DNA of 64,000 bases, taken from the NCBI RefSeq assembly GCF_019823105.1, contig NZ_CP081958.1, forward strand, positions 2,480,001 through 2,544,000. Reading direction: 5' to 3'. The DNA comes from Halobaculum magnesiiphilum (GTDB lineage: Archaea > Halobacteriota > Halobacteria > Halobacteriales > Haloferacaceae). Within the stretch, counting starts at the first letter, position 1; every line of letters starts with the position of its first letter. The position numbers were made by a program, and so were the translations under genes. This document shows positions 1 through 8,159 of this stretch, piece after piece. A model generated the notes under the pieces. The model was not told the origin of the DNA. It ran no database searches and saw nothing but the letters and a program-made list of their open reading frames with translations.

Positions 1-226
1 CGACGTGGCCGTCGACGATGACGGGCGCTGCGAGGTGGCGATGACGCTCACGTACACCGGCTGTCCCGCCCGCGACATGCTCACGAACGACGTGCGCTGC
101 GCCGCCGAGACGGCCCCGGGCGTCGAGGAGGCCGAGGTACGCCTGCGGTACTCGCCGGAGTGGACCGTGGCGATGGTGACCGACGCGGGGCGGGAGGCCC
201 TGCGCGAGTTCGGGTTGAGCGTGTGA
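1..226 (+). CDS. paaD: Phenylacetyl-CoA epoxidase subunit PaaD (DUF59 domain), C-terminal part, truncated by window edge
   Basis: PaaD helps mature the iron centre of the PaaABCE phenylacetyl-CoA epoxidase of aerobic phenylacetate degradation. Only the last ~75 codons are visible and the frame is open at the left edge, so the start lies outside the window. The visible part has the DUF59/PaaD pattern: a TYTGCPARD segment with the conserved Cys, then YSPEWT and a REALREFGL tail. The protein stops right after this domain and lacks the zinc ribbon usually fused to its C-terminus. That ribbon is encoded by the next gene, whose ATG overlaps this stop (TGATG), which implies coupled translation. Confidence 0.8.
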   Translation, partial: DVAVDDDGRCEVAMTLTYTGCPARDMLTNDVRCAAETAPGVEEAEVRLRYSPEWTVAMVTDAGREALREFGLSV

Positions 227-414
227 TGCGCCGAAACGCGCCGGACCCGAGCGTCGCCGCGGGGGTCGCCGGGAGCGACGCGGACGACGACCCCGCGGAG
301 TGCCCGTACTGCGGGTCGACCGACACCGAGCGCGAGCACCCGAAGGGGCCGGGGCTGTGCCGGTCGATGCACTTCTGCACCGAGTGCGGGGAGCCGTTCG
401 AGCGGTTCGGGTAG
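226..414 (+). CDS. Stand-alone PaaD zinc-ribbon protein
   Basis: A 62-aa protein with Cys26 and Cys29 (CPYCG), Cys45, and Cys51 and Cys54 (CTECG), followed by EPFERFG. This matches the C-terminal zinc ribbon of bacterial PaaD (CPxCG ... CR ... CxxCxEPF). Here it is a separate gene overlapping the DUF59 gene by one base. The two products probably reconstitute a full PaaD, and function follows from that match rather than from direct evidence. The first ~20 residues are Ala/Asp-rich and look disordered. Confidence 0.75.
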   Translation: MRRNAPDPSVAAGVAGSDADDDPAECPYCGSTDTEREHPKGPGLCRSMHFCTECGEPFERFG

Positions 415-490
415 TCACGGTCGCACCCGGCGGCGACCGCGCGCGCTCGTGGCAGAGATTTATGCCCATTTGGTGGCAAGACCGAACGCG

Positions 491-748
491 ATGTCCCTCC
501 GGAACCCCGCCGGGCGGGTCCGCTACCCGCTCGCCCTCCTCGCGGTCGTGATCGGCGTGCTCCTCCTGGAGTTCCTCGTCGAGGTCACGCTGAACAGATA
601 CGTCGAAACGGGGACGACCTGGCTCCCGATGGTCGGGACGATCGGCGAGACGGCGACCGCGTACCTGCTCCCACTGAGCCTCCTCTCGACGTTCGTGGTC
701 CCCGCCGTCGCCTTCTACCTGGGCGTTCGCTACGCCCGGTCGGCCTGA
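491..748 (+). CDS. Small two-TM membrane protein, function unknown
   Basis: An 85-aa product with two hydrophobic stretches (about residues 12-30 and 55-80) separated by a short loop. An upstream in-frame ATG at 449 exists, but a TTTATG box at 459-464 lies ~29 bp before ATG 491, which favours 491 as a leaderless start. No family was recognised. It sits between the paaD pair and a convergent flavin reductase gene. Confidence 0.6.
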   Translation: MSLRNPAGRVRYPLALLAVVIGVLLLEFLVEVTLNRYVETGTTWLPMVGTIGETATAYLLPLSLLSTFVVPAVAFYLGVRYARSA

Positions 749-788
749 CCGCCAGCATCGGCGCCGGCGTCCGCACTCCCCCGCGGGT

Positions 789-1379
789 TCAGAACTGTCG
801 CTCGAACTCCGTGATATCGGAGACGGTGTAGTAGGGTCCGCCGAGGCGACCCACCGTCGGGAGCTTCCGCTGGTCGATCTTGCCCTCCGTGAGCACGTCG
901 TCGTCGACGTGGACGTACTCGACCTCCCCGAGCACCATCAGCCGGTCGTGGACCTCCAGCGAGTCGTACAGCGAGCACTCCATGGTGACGGCCGCCTCGG
1001 CGACGCGCGGGGCGTCGATCCGGCGGCAGTCGGCGCGCGTCACGCCCACGGAGTCGAACTCGCTGTCCTCGGGGGGCAGCGACTCGGCGCTGTGGTCCAT
1101 CCGCTCCAGCAGGGGCTCGGTGACGACGTTCACCGCGAACTCGCCGGTGTCGAGCGCGTTACGCGGGGTGTCCTTCAGGCCGCCGTTGGCCTCGTTGGGG
1201 GAGTTGAACAGCACCACCGGCTCCCGAGAGGAGACGTAGTTGTACGAGCTGAACGGCGCGAGGTTGTCGGCGCCGTCCTCGTCGACCGTGCTGGTCCACG
1301 CGATCGGACGCGGCGAGACGGCGGTCTTGATGATCCGTGCGATCTCCCGCGGCGTCCGGTCGGAGACGGCTGTTTCCAT
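789..1379 (-). CDS. Flavin reductase family protein (flavoredoxin-like FMN-binding domain)
   Basis: This 196-aa protein has the split-barrel FMN-binding flavin reductase-like fold: PRPIAWTST near residue 25, NLAPFSSYN near 40, and a VVLFNSPN strand. The fold binds FMN or supplies reduced flavin to partner oxygenases. It is next to the paa genes and a MaoC hydratase, so a role in aromatic or acyl-CoA oxidation is possible but inferred. The length is typical for the family. A GTATTTG box about 30 bp upstream supports ATG 1379. Confidence 0.8.
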   Translation of the reverse strand: METAVSDRTPREIARIIKTAVSPRPIAWTSTVDEDGADNLAPFSSYNYVSSREPVVLFNSPNEANGGLKDTPRNALDTGEFAVNVVTEPLLERMDHSAESLPPEDSEFDSVGVTRADCRRIDAPRVAEAAVTMECSLYDSLEVHDRLMVLGEVEYVHVDDDVLTEGKIDQRKLPTVGRLGGPYYTVSDITEFERQF

Positions 1380-1491
1380 CGCCGTACCCTGGAACGACCC
1401 GGCACAAATACCCGCGGGTACGGGCGGTTGGCCCCGCTACCGCGTGCGGTTCGGCCCGCGACCGCGGGCGCTTCGCCCCGTTACCGACCGC

Positions 1492-1974
1492 TCACGCGTG
1501 CGGGTCGTCCGCTTCAGCGCGAGTCTTGATGAGGAACTTCATGTCGCCCTGCAGCACGACGGTGCCGTCCTGGTTGGTCACCTCGCAGTCGATGACGACG
1601 AGGCCGGCGTCGTCGCGGCTGGACACGTCCTTCGTCTCAGTCACCTCCATCTCCATCGAGATGGTGTCGCCGATGAAGACGGGGTTCGGGAGGTCCATGT
1701 AGTTCATCCCGAGGAACGCCAGCGCGGTGCGCTCGACGATGCCCGTCCGGTAGACGAACCCCGTCGCCTGCACGAACGTCATCGGGCCGTGGGCGATGCG
1801 CTCGCCGAAGGCGTTGTCCTCGGCGTACTCGGCGTTGGTGTGGAGCTCGGTCCAGTCGCCCGTCAGCGCCGAGTGCATCACGAAGTCGGACTCGGTGACG
1901 GTGCGCCCGACGCTCACGAACTCCTGTCCAGCCTCGAAGTCCTCGAAGTAGTGCGGCTCGTAGCTGTATGCCAT
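1492..1974 (-). CDS. MaoC-family (R)-specific enoyl-CoA hydratase/dehydratase
   Basis: A 160-aa hot-dog-fold protein. The hydratase motif is visible: DFVMHSALTGDWTELHTN, then GERIAHGPMTF, with the Asp and His of the family active site in the expected order. MaoC proteins hydrate enoyl-CoAs in beta-oxidation, PHA metabolism or phenylacetate ring-cleavage pathways. Its location ~1 kb from paaD makes a ring-oxepin or beta-oxidation role plausible, but the substrate cannot be assigned. It is convergent to nothing close and has its own upstream gap of ~100 bp. Confidence 0.8.
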   Translation of the reverse strand: MAYSYEPHYFEDFEAGQEFVSVGRTVTESDFVMHSALTGDWTELHTNAEYAEDNAFGERIAHGPMTFVQATGFVYRTGIVERTALAFLGMNYMDLPNPVFIGDTISMEMEVTETKDVSSRDDAGLVVIDCEVTNQDGTVVLQGDMKFLIKTRAEADDPHA

Positions 1975-2080
1975 GTCGGCGTGTCGCCGGATCGCGTGAA
2001 AGTCGTTTCGCGTGTCCGACTCGTGCCGCCGCCGCTACCGCCGCCGTCGACCCCCGTCTCGCCGCACCGCGTCCGCGTCG

Positions 2081-3814
2081 CTACCGCGTTCGCCGCTCGC
2101 CGCGGAGCCAGAGGTAGCCGCAGCCGTCGAGCGAGACCGCGACGCCGCCGTCGGCGACGCGATAGTCGGCGTCGCCGAGGACGCGCTCGGCGTCCGCCGG
2201 GTCGACGTCGAAGCCGGCGACGACCTCGCGGGACTCGCTCGCGAGGTTGTGAACCGCGAAGAGGACGCGGCCGTCGTGGTCGAAGCGATGGGCCCACACG
2301 TCGTCGGGGTCGACGTGGACGATCGAGCAGTCGCCGCGGGCGATCTCGGGGCACCGCTTTCGGGCGTCGACCGCGTCCGCGACGCGCTCGAACAGCGAAC
2401 CCGGTTCGCCGCGCTGGCTCGCGGCGTCGGCCTGGAACACGCCCGGCCAGCCGGTGCCGTCGACCGGGATCACGAGGTCCCGGGGATCGGCCGTCGAGAA
2501 GCCCGCGTTCGGTTCGCTGTCGTCCCAGCGCATGGGCGTCCGGACCGCCTGTCGCTCCGGCAGGTCCAGGTCCGCGTGCATGCCGATCTCGTCGCCGGAG
2601 TTGACGATCGGCGTGCCCGGCAGCGACAGCAGGAGGCTGTGGGCCATCGCGATCCGGTCGTGGTCGCCGTCGTACAGGTCCGCCAGCCGGAGGCGGTGGC
2701 CGCGGCCGAAGATCCACGAGTCGCGGCCGTCGCCGCCCTGTCGGAACTCCTCGCGGGCGTGTTCCAGTGCCTCGTGAGGGAGCTTCAGGAGGTTCCACTC
2801 GTCGTGGTTGCGCAGGAAGTTCGCCCACCAGACGTGCCCGTCGGGCTCGGCGTCGGGGATCTGCTCGAACATGCGGTACAGCGGCCAGGTGTTCCCCACC
2901 CCGACGCCGTAGGTGACGTGGGAGTTGCCGACGAAGTTGAACAACGCGTCGAACCCGTCGCCGTCGGCGAAGTAGAAGTCCAGCCGGTCGGGCTCGTCGT
3001 CGGCCTCCGCCAGCAGCACGGCCTCGTCGTTCGCCGCGCGACAGCGCCGCTTCAGCTCGCGGAAGATCCACTGCGGGTCGTCCATCCGGTGGGCGTCGTG
3101 GCCCTTCGGCAGGATCATCGGGTGGGCCGCGTCGATGCGGAAGCCGTCGACGCCCCGTTCGAGCCAGAACTCCGCGACGGAGAACAGCTCCTCTTGCACG
3201 TCGGGGTTGGCGACGTTGAGGTCGGGCTGGTGGTGATAGAACTGATGGAAGTAGTGTTTGTCCGCGACCTCGTCGTACGACCAGACGCCGTCCTCGAACT
3301 CGGGGAAGATGTTGGAGGTGTTGTACGCCCGATCGACGTGGCTCGTCCACAGGTAGTAGTCGTGGTACTTCGACTCGGGGTCCTCGCGGGCGCGCCGGAA
3401 CCACTCGTGGTCGGTCGAGGTGTGGTTGAGCACGAGGTCGACGATCAGCCGCATCCCGCGCGCGTCCAGTTCGTCGACGAGCGCGTCGAAGTCGTCGAGC
3501 GAGCCGAGCCGGTCGTCCACGTCGCGGTAGTCGGCCACGTCGTAGCCGTTGTCCCGCAGCGGGCTGGGGTAGAACGGCCGGATCCACAGGCAGTCGACCC
3601 CCAGCTCCTCCAGGTAGTCGAGGCGGTCGATCAGCCCGCGGAAGTCGCCCCAGCCGTCCCCGTCGCCGTCCCGGAACGTCTTCACGTCGAGGCTGTACAC
3701 GACCGCGTCACGATACCACTCGGGGTGGCCGCCGTCGGCGAACACCTCGGCGGCGACACCCGCGCCCGCGTCCCGCCCCCCGCCCGGCTCGCCCGAACCC
3801 GCGTCGGCATCCAT
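2081..3814 (-). CDS. GH13 alpha-amylase-family enzyme, trehalose synthase-like
   Basis: A 577-aa glycoside hydrolase family 13 protein. Its TIM-barrel motifs are LIVDLVLNH (region I), GFRIDAAH with nucleophile Asp228 (II), LLAEAD with acid/base Glu270 (III) and FLRNHDEW with Asp338 (IV). The sequence order (YYLWT, NTSNIFPEF, HQPDLNVANP) resembles maltose alpha-glucosyltransferases (TreS) that interconvert maltose and trehalose, but alpha-glucosidase activity is equally possible. The C-terminal ~120 residues form a beta-sandwich-like domain. The start is the ATG at 3814, because upstream in-frame sequence is the antisense of the next gene. No signal peptide is seen, so it is probably cytoplasmic and may make a compatible solute. 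Confidence 0.8.
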   Translation of the reverse strand: MDADAGSGEPGGGRDAGAGVAAEVFADGGHPEWYRDAVVYSLDVKTFRDGDGDGWGDFRGLIDRLDYLEELGVDCLWIRPFYPSPLRDNGYDVADYRDVDDRLGSLDDFDALVDELDARGMRLIVDLVLNHTSTDHEWFRRAREDPESKYHDYYLWTSHVDRAYNTSNIFPEFEDGVWSYDEVADKHYFHQFYHHQPDLNVANPDVQEELFSVAEFWLERGVDGFRIDAAHPMILPKGHDAHRMDDPQWIFRELKRRCRAANDEAVLLAEADDEPDRLDFYFADGDGFDALFNFVGNSHVTYGVGVGNTWPLYRMFEQIPDAEPDGHVWWANFLRNHDEWNLLKLPHEALEHAREEFRQGGDGRDSWIFGRGHRLRLADLYDGDHDRIAMAHSLLLSLPGTPIVNSGDEIGMHADLDLPERQAVRTPMRWDDSEPNAGFSTADPRDLVIPVDGTGWPGVFQADAASQRGEPGSLFERVADAVDARKRCPEIARGDCSIVHVDPDDVWAHRFDHDGRVLFAVHNLASESREVVAGFDVDPADAERVLGDADYRVADGGVAVSLDGCGYLWLRGERRTR

Positions 3815-3894
3815 GGCTGTCGGTCGTCGGTGCGGGCGGGGGTAAAACCTCCCGGAGCCGGACGGCGGTCCCCGTCGTCGCCGGCGGTCGGAAG

Positions 3895-4668
3895 TCAGCG
3901 GTCGGTTCCGGTGAGCCGGTCGTCCCAGTCGATCCACTCGTGTTCCCAGCCGGTCTTCGCGAAGTAGCCCTGCTCGGAGAACTCGGCGTCCTCGCGGCGG
4001 GTCCGGTTCCGGACGCCGGCGCCGGCCTGCTCGCCCTCGACGAGCAGCGGCGACAGCGACACCGGCCCGGCCGTCCCGGCCTCGCGCAGCTCCCCCGACT
4101 CGTCTGGCTCGTAGGCGACGACGGTCTGGTCGGCGCCGCGGCCGCGCGGGAGCACGAGCCGGCCGTCGGGCGCGAGCTGGTCGACGAGGTCGCGCGGCGG
4201 CTCGACGGCCGCGGCCTCGACGAGGATCCGGTCGAAGGGGGCGTACGCGGGCAGGCCGCGCGCGCCGTCGGCGCGGTCGACCAGCACCGCGTCGTAGCCG
4301 GCCGCCGAGAGGTTCCGTCGCGCGTCGTACACCAGCCGGCGGGAGATGTCGACCGCGTGGACGTGTCTCGCGTCCACGACCTCCGCGAGCACCGCCGCGG
4401 TGTAGCCGACGCCGGCGCCGACGACGAGCGTCTCCTCGCCCGCCTCGGGGTCCAGCGCCGACAGCAGTCGCGCGACCGTCGCCGGCGCGAGCACCCGGGT
4501 GCCGCCCTGTTCGCCCGCGCGGTTCGCGTACGGCGCCTCCGCGACGAACTCCTCGCGGGGCACCGTCGCCATCGCCTCCCGAACCGCCGGCGCGATCGGC
4601 CGCCCGAGGGTGTGCTCGACCGAGTCGAGCATGTCCTCGCGCAGCAGCGCCGGATCGGGTCCGTCCAT
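3895..4668 (-). CDS. Protein-L-isoaspartate O-methyltransferase, divergent paralogue
   Basis: A 257-aa SAM-dependent PCMT-family protein that would methylate isoaspartyl residues in damaged proteins. Visible features are VPREEFV, the LVVGAGVGYTAAVLAEV SAM-binding loop and FDRILVEAA. It differs from the canonical paralogue in this window (11750-12406) by a ~50-residue C-terminal extension ending WEHEWIDW. Haloarchaea commonly carry two such genes. An upstream ATG at 4704 is possible, but a CATATTCC box ~28 bp before 4668 favours the shorter, leaderless start. The GH13 gene follows with an ~80 bp gap. Confidence 0.8.
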   Translation of the reverse strand: MDGPDPALLREDMLDSVEHTLGRPIAPAVREAMATVPREEFVAEAPYANRAGEQGGTRVLAPATVARLLSALDPEAGEETLVVGAGVGYTAAVLAEVVDARHVHAVDISRRLVYDARRNLSAAGYDAVLVDRADGARGLPAYAPFDRILVEAAAVEPPRDLVDQLAPDGRLVLPRGRGADQTVVAYEPDESGELREAGTAGPVSLSPLLVEGEQAGAGVRNRTRREDAEFSEQGYFAKTGWEHEWIDWDDRLTGTDR

Positions 4669-4827
4669 TGTCGAGGGAAGACGCTCGCGGAATATGAACC
4701 GCACGCTCGGCGCCGGCCGACCGACCGACCGCGTACGGTCGACGATTCACCAGGATCGGCAATCGGTTGTGCGCGACCCGCGCACCCGACGGCGAGCGTC
4801 TTTGCGGTGCCGACTGTGAACCGAACC

Positions 4828-5121
4828 ATGAACTCGGACCTTCGCGAGGCAGTCGCCGATCTCCCGCCGAGCGCGAAGCTCGTCTTCGTCGTGCTGGAGA
4901 ACCACGATCGCCTCACCCAGTCTGCGCTCGCCGAGGAGACCCTGCTCCCGCAGCGCACGGTGCGGTACGCGCTCGACGAGCTTCGCGACGCCGGCGTGCT
5001 CCACGAGGAGCTGAACATCATGGACGCCCGCCAGCGCTTCTACTCGCTCGCCGACGCCGAGGCGTCGGAGGACGACCCGTCCGTCGGTATCGCGCCCGAG
5101 CCCTCGGCGTCGGCCCGCTGA
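4828..5121 (+). CDS. Winged-helix (MarR/TrmB-like) DNA-binding protein
   Basis: A 97-aa protein made almost entirely of one winged helix. It runs LPPSAKLVFVVLENHDR, then the recognition helix TLLPQRTVRYALDELRDAGV and a wing ending RQRFYSL. This arrangement is typical of haloarchaeal stand-alone MarR/TFB-like regulators. No ligand domain is present. It is divergent from the PIMT gene with ~159 bp between them, so it may act on that promoter, but the target is unknown. The last 20 residues are acidic and disordered. Confidence 0.75.
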   Translation: MNSDLREAVADLPPSAKLVFVVLENHDRLTQSALAEETLLPQRTVRYALDELRDAGVLHEELNIMDARQRFYSLADAEASEDDPSVGIAPEPSASAR

Positions 5122-5209
5122 GGGGCCACGCCGTCGACGCTCCGGCTCGTCGATCCGCCGGGACGATCGCCGGTCGGGACGGCGACCAGGCCGGCGATCA
5201 GCGGGGAGA

Positions 5210-5533
5210 TCAGGACGCCGATCGGAACGGCGATCCGACGCGGCTTCGTATCCAGTCCGCGACGGCGACGACCGCGACCGCCTCGACGTAGCAGCCGACG
5301 ACGGCGAGCGCCCAGAACCCCGCGTCGCCGACGGCGACGCCGAGTTCGTTGGACAGCGCCGTGTCGAGCAGGAACGCCGCCGCGAGCGCCGGCCACGCGA
5401 CGAGGCTCAGGGCGTCCGGCAGCGGCGTGAACCGTGCGACCCCGACGGCTGCCACCAGCGCGGCGGTCGCGAAGACCGTCCGGCGGGCGGTCGTCGCCGC
5501 TCGAACGGCGGGAGGGACGTGTCGAAAAGCCAT
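5210..5533 (-). CDS. Small integral membrane protein, unknown function
   Basis: A 107-aa protein with about three predicted TM segments (roughly residues 15-35, 40-60, 70-92). The N-terminus MAFRHVPPAVRAATTARR is positively charged and suits the cytoplasmic side. A longer reading frame upstream is Arg-rich and unlike haloarchaeal proteins, so ATG 5533 was chosen. No family was recognised. It lies convergent to the winged-helix gene. Confidence 0.5.
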   Translation of the reverse strand: MAFRHVPPAVRAATTARRTVFATAALVAAVGVARFTPLPDALSLVAWPALAAAFLLDTALSNELGVAVGDAGFWALAVVGCYVEAVAVVAVADWIRSRVGSPFRSAS

Positions 5534-5625
5534 TGGTTCGGCGTGGCTTCGAGGGGACAAAGCTGTGCCGGGGAGCGTTCTGCCGCCTCGGCAGCGGCGG
5601 TCCGTCGACCGGCAGAGCGCGCGGT

Positions 5626-6942
5626 TCACTCCGTCGGGAGATGACACGCCGAGACGTGCTCGCCGTCCTCGAGCTCGGGATGATCGCGGACGCACGGCGA
5701 GCCGAACGCCTCGCGGATCCGATCGGCCGCGGCCGCGTCGTCGCCGGCGACGGCGTCGTCGACGGCCGCCGCGAGCGCGCGTCCGGCGTCGCCGTCGGGG
5801 TCAGGGAGGTCGTATTCCGCCCGCAGCGCCCGCGCGAGCGAGTCCGGATCGGTCCCGTCGGCGCGCTCCCCGAGGTGGTCGAGGTCGACGTCTCCGGCGG
5901 CCAGGTCGACGCGGAGGTCGATCACGGCACCGTACTCGGCGCTCGTGAGGCCGCTCCCGTCCGGCGGGATCACCTCCGGGCACCTCGTGTGGAACCGACA
6001 GCTGTCGGGCGGGTCGGCGGGGTCGGGGACGGCCCCCGAGAGCGACCCCTCGGGGCGGCCGGCGCGGGGGTCCGGCGTCGGGACGGCCGCGGCGAGCGCG
6101 CGCGTGTACGGATGGGCGGGGTCGTCCAACACCGCCGCCGTCGGTCCCGCCTCGACCAGCTCGCCGGCGTACATCACCGCGACGCGGTCGCAGGCCCGGC
6201 GGACCACGCTCACGTCGTGGCTGATGAACAGCAGCGAGAGGTCGAACGCCTCCCGGAGCTCCCCGAGCAGGTCGAGGATCTCCGCCTGGACGGACACGTC
6301 GAGGGCGGCGGTCGGCTCGTCGAGCACGACGAACGCCGGGTCGAGCGCGAGCGCCCGGGCGATGCCGACGCGGCGCTTCTGTCCGCCCGAGAGCTCGTGG
6401 GGGTAGCGGTCGCGGTGGTCGGCGGACAGGCCGACGCGCTCGAACAGCGTCGCCACGCGCTCGCGTCGCCGCCGGCGGGCGACCCCGCGAACCCGCAGCG
6501 GCTCCGCGGCCGACTCGCCGGCGGTCAGTCGGGGGTCGAGGCTCGACGACGGGTCCTGAAACACCATCGCGGTTCGCCGGCGGAGCTCCTCGACGCCGTC
6601 GCCCCCGTCCCCGACGGGCGTGCCGTCGAAGCGGACCGTCCCGCCGGTCGGCTCCTGTAGGTGTAACAGCGTTTCCGCGACGGTGGACTTGCCGCTGCCC
6701 GACTCGCCGATGAGTCCCAGCGCCTCCCCCCGCCCGATCTCGAAGGAGACGCCGTCGACCGCGCGGACCGATCCGGTCCGCCGTCGCAACACCCCCGACC
6801 GGACGGGATAGTGCTTCTCCAGCCCGTCGACGACCACCAGCGGCTCCCGATCGGGGCCGCCGGCGACGCCGGCGCCGCCGGCGGTCCGGTTCGGATCGGC
6901 GTCGCCGGGCTCCCCGTCCGCGGGGTCGTCCGGCCGGCTCAT
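5626..6942 (-). CDS. Dipeptide/oligopeptide ABC transporter ATP-binding protein (DppF/OppF type)
   Basis: This 438-aa ATPase is one of two energising a peptide-class importer. It shows Walker A GESGSGKS, signature LSGGQKRR, Walker [13 protein letters not shown] and the OppF-type C-terminus ([12 protein letters not shown] ... [10 protein letters not shown]). A ~100-aa acidic extension follows the Cys motif, as in other haloarchaeal OppF proteins. Its ATG overlaps the stop of the upstream DppD-type gene by 4 bp (ATGA), so the genes are translationally coupled. The actual substrate (peptide, sugar or nickel) cannot be read from the ATPase. Confidence 0.85.
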   Translation of the reverse strand: MSRPDDPADGEPGDADPNRTAGGAGVAGGPDREPLVVVDGLEKHYPVRSGVLRRRTGSVRAVDGVSFEIGRGEALGLIGESGSGKSTVAETLLHLQEPTGGTVRFDGTPVGDGGDGVEELRRRTAMVFQDPSSSLDPRLTAGESAAEPLRVRGVARRRRRERVATLFERVGLSADHRDRYPHELSGGQKRRVGIARALALDPAFVVLDEPTAALDVSVQAEILDLLGELREAFDLSLLFISHDVSVVRRACDRVAVMYAGELVEAGPTAAVLDDPAHPYTRALAAAVPTPDPRAGRPEGSLSGAVPDPADPPDSCRFHTRCPEVIPPDGSGLTSAEYGAVIDLRVDLAAGDVDLDHLGERADGTDPDSLARALRAEYDLPDPDGDAGRALAAAVDDAVAGDDAAAADRIREAFGSPCVRDHPELEDGEHVSACHLPTE

Positions 6943-8159
6943 CGGTTCCCCCCGTCCGCGTCGCTCGCCGACGCGTCGGGCTCGCGCGTCGCTCCGCGCG
7001 GAGCGCCGTCGGTCGTCGCCTCGGCCTCGGAGTTCGGTTCCGGGTCGGGATCTGATTCCTCGGTGTTCGATTCGGGATCCGAGTCGAGGACGGTCGGGTC
7101 GCGCACGCCGTCGTGGAACACGCAGGCGGCGTCGCCGCCGCCGTCGACGCCGTACAGCGGCGGTCCGTCGCCGCTCCGGCACTCCCCGACCGCGTGGGGA
7201 CACCGGGGGTGGAACGGACATCCGGCAGGCTGGTTCAGAGGCTCTGGCGGCTCGCCGCCGATCCGTTCGCCGCCCCGCCCGGGAAGCGAGTCGAGCAGCC
7301 CGCGCGTGTACGGGTGGGCCGGCCGCTCGAACACCCGCGTCACCGGCCCGCGCTCCATCACCCGGCCGGCGTACATGACGACGACGCGGTCGGCGATGCC
7401 GGCGACGACGCCGAGGTCGTGGGTGACGAACAGCGTCGCGAGTCCCTCCTCGGCGCCGAGTTCGGCGAACAGGTCGAGGATCTCCGCCTGGATCGTCACG
7501 TCCAGCGCCGTCGTCGGCTCGTCGGCGATCAGGAGGTCGGGATCGCCCGCGAGCGCCGCCGCGATGGCGACGCGCTGTTTCATCCCGCCCGAGAGCTGGT
7601 GGGGGTAGTCGTCGGCACGCGAGGCCGGGTTCGGCAGGCCGACCCGGTCGAGCAGCTCGACGGCGCGCTCGCGCGCCGCACGCTTGCCCACGTCGTTGCG
7701 ATCCCGCACCGCCTCGGCGACCTGCTCGCCGACGGTGTAGACGGGGTCGAGCGACCCATGCGGGTCCTGAAACACGTACGCGATGCGGTCGCCACGGACC
7801 GCGCGGAGCTCGCGCTCGGAGCGGTCGAGCAGGTCGCGGTCGTCGAACCGCACCTCGCCGTCGACGACCTCGCCGGGCGAGTCGACCAGCCGCGTGATCG
7901 ACTCGCAGGCGACGGTCTTGCCCGAGCCCGACTCCCCGACGAGACACACCGTCTCGCCCGGGTACACGTCGAAGGAGGCGCCGTCGACCGCGCGGACGGT
8001 CCCCTCGGCGGTTGGGAACTGCGTCCGGAGGTCCCGCACCGACAACAGCGGGGGCGCGTCGGTGTCGCGTCCGGGGGCCGGGTGGTCGTCGTCGCGTCCG
8101 CGGTCCGGCCGACCGTCGCCGTCGCGTCCGGGGGCCGGGTGGTCGTCGCCGCGGCTCAT
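6939..8159 (-). CDS. Dipeptide/oligopeptide ABC transporter ATP-binding protein (DppD/OppD type)
   Basis: A 406-aa ATPase with Walker A GESGSGKT, signature LSGGMKQR, Walker B LLIADEPTTALD and the OppD C-terminal Cys cluster CPFHPRCPHAVGEC. The N-terminal ~35 residues contain an imperfect internal duplication (DDHPAPGRD twice), visible as a DNA direct repeat around 8064-8095 and 8122-8150. The C-terminal ~60 residues are acidic and low complexity. Both ends overlap neighbours by 4 bp, upstream with permease C and downstream with the second ATPase, which marks a tight operon. Confidence 0.85.
   Translation of the reverse strand: MSRGDDHPAPGRDGDGRPDRGRDDDHPAPGRDTDAPPLLSVRDLRTQFPTAEGTVRAVDGASFDVYPGETVCLVGESGSGKTVACESITRLVDSPGEVVDGEVRFDDRDLLDRSERELRAVRGDRIAYVFQDPHGSLDPVYTVGEQVAEAVRDRNDVGKRAARERAVELLDRVGLPNPASRADDYPHQLSGGMKQRVAIAAALAGDPDLLIADEPTTALDVTIQAEILDLFAELGAEEGLATLFVTHDLGVVAGIADRVVVMYAGRVMERGPVTRVFERPAHPYTRGLLDSLPGRGGERIGGEPPEPLNQPAGCPFHPRCPHAVGECRSGDGPPLYGVDGGGDAACVFHDGVRDPTVLDSDPESNTEESDPDPEPNSEAEATTDGAPRGATREPDASASDADGGNR

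Noticed and set aside
1240-2604. Long plus-strand open frame opposite the MaoC and GH13 genes
   Set aside because: Arg/Pro/Ser-rich product without acidic bias. It is antisense to two clear genes and is a by-product of high GC. The same reasoning removed similar frames such as 2012-3967, 3940-5121, 38474-40837 and 55306-57168.
5122-5209. Small gene between the winged-helix and membrane-protein genes
   Set aside because: Too short, no start with a credible promoter. It is the gap between convergent genes.
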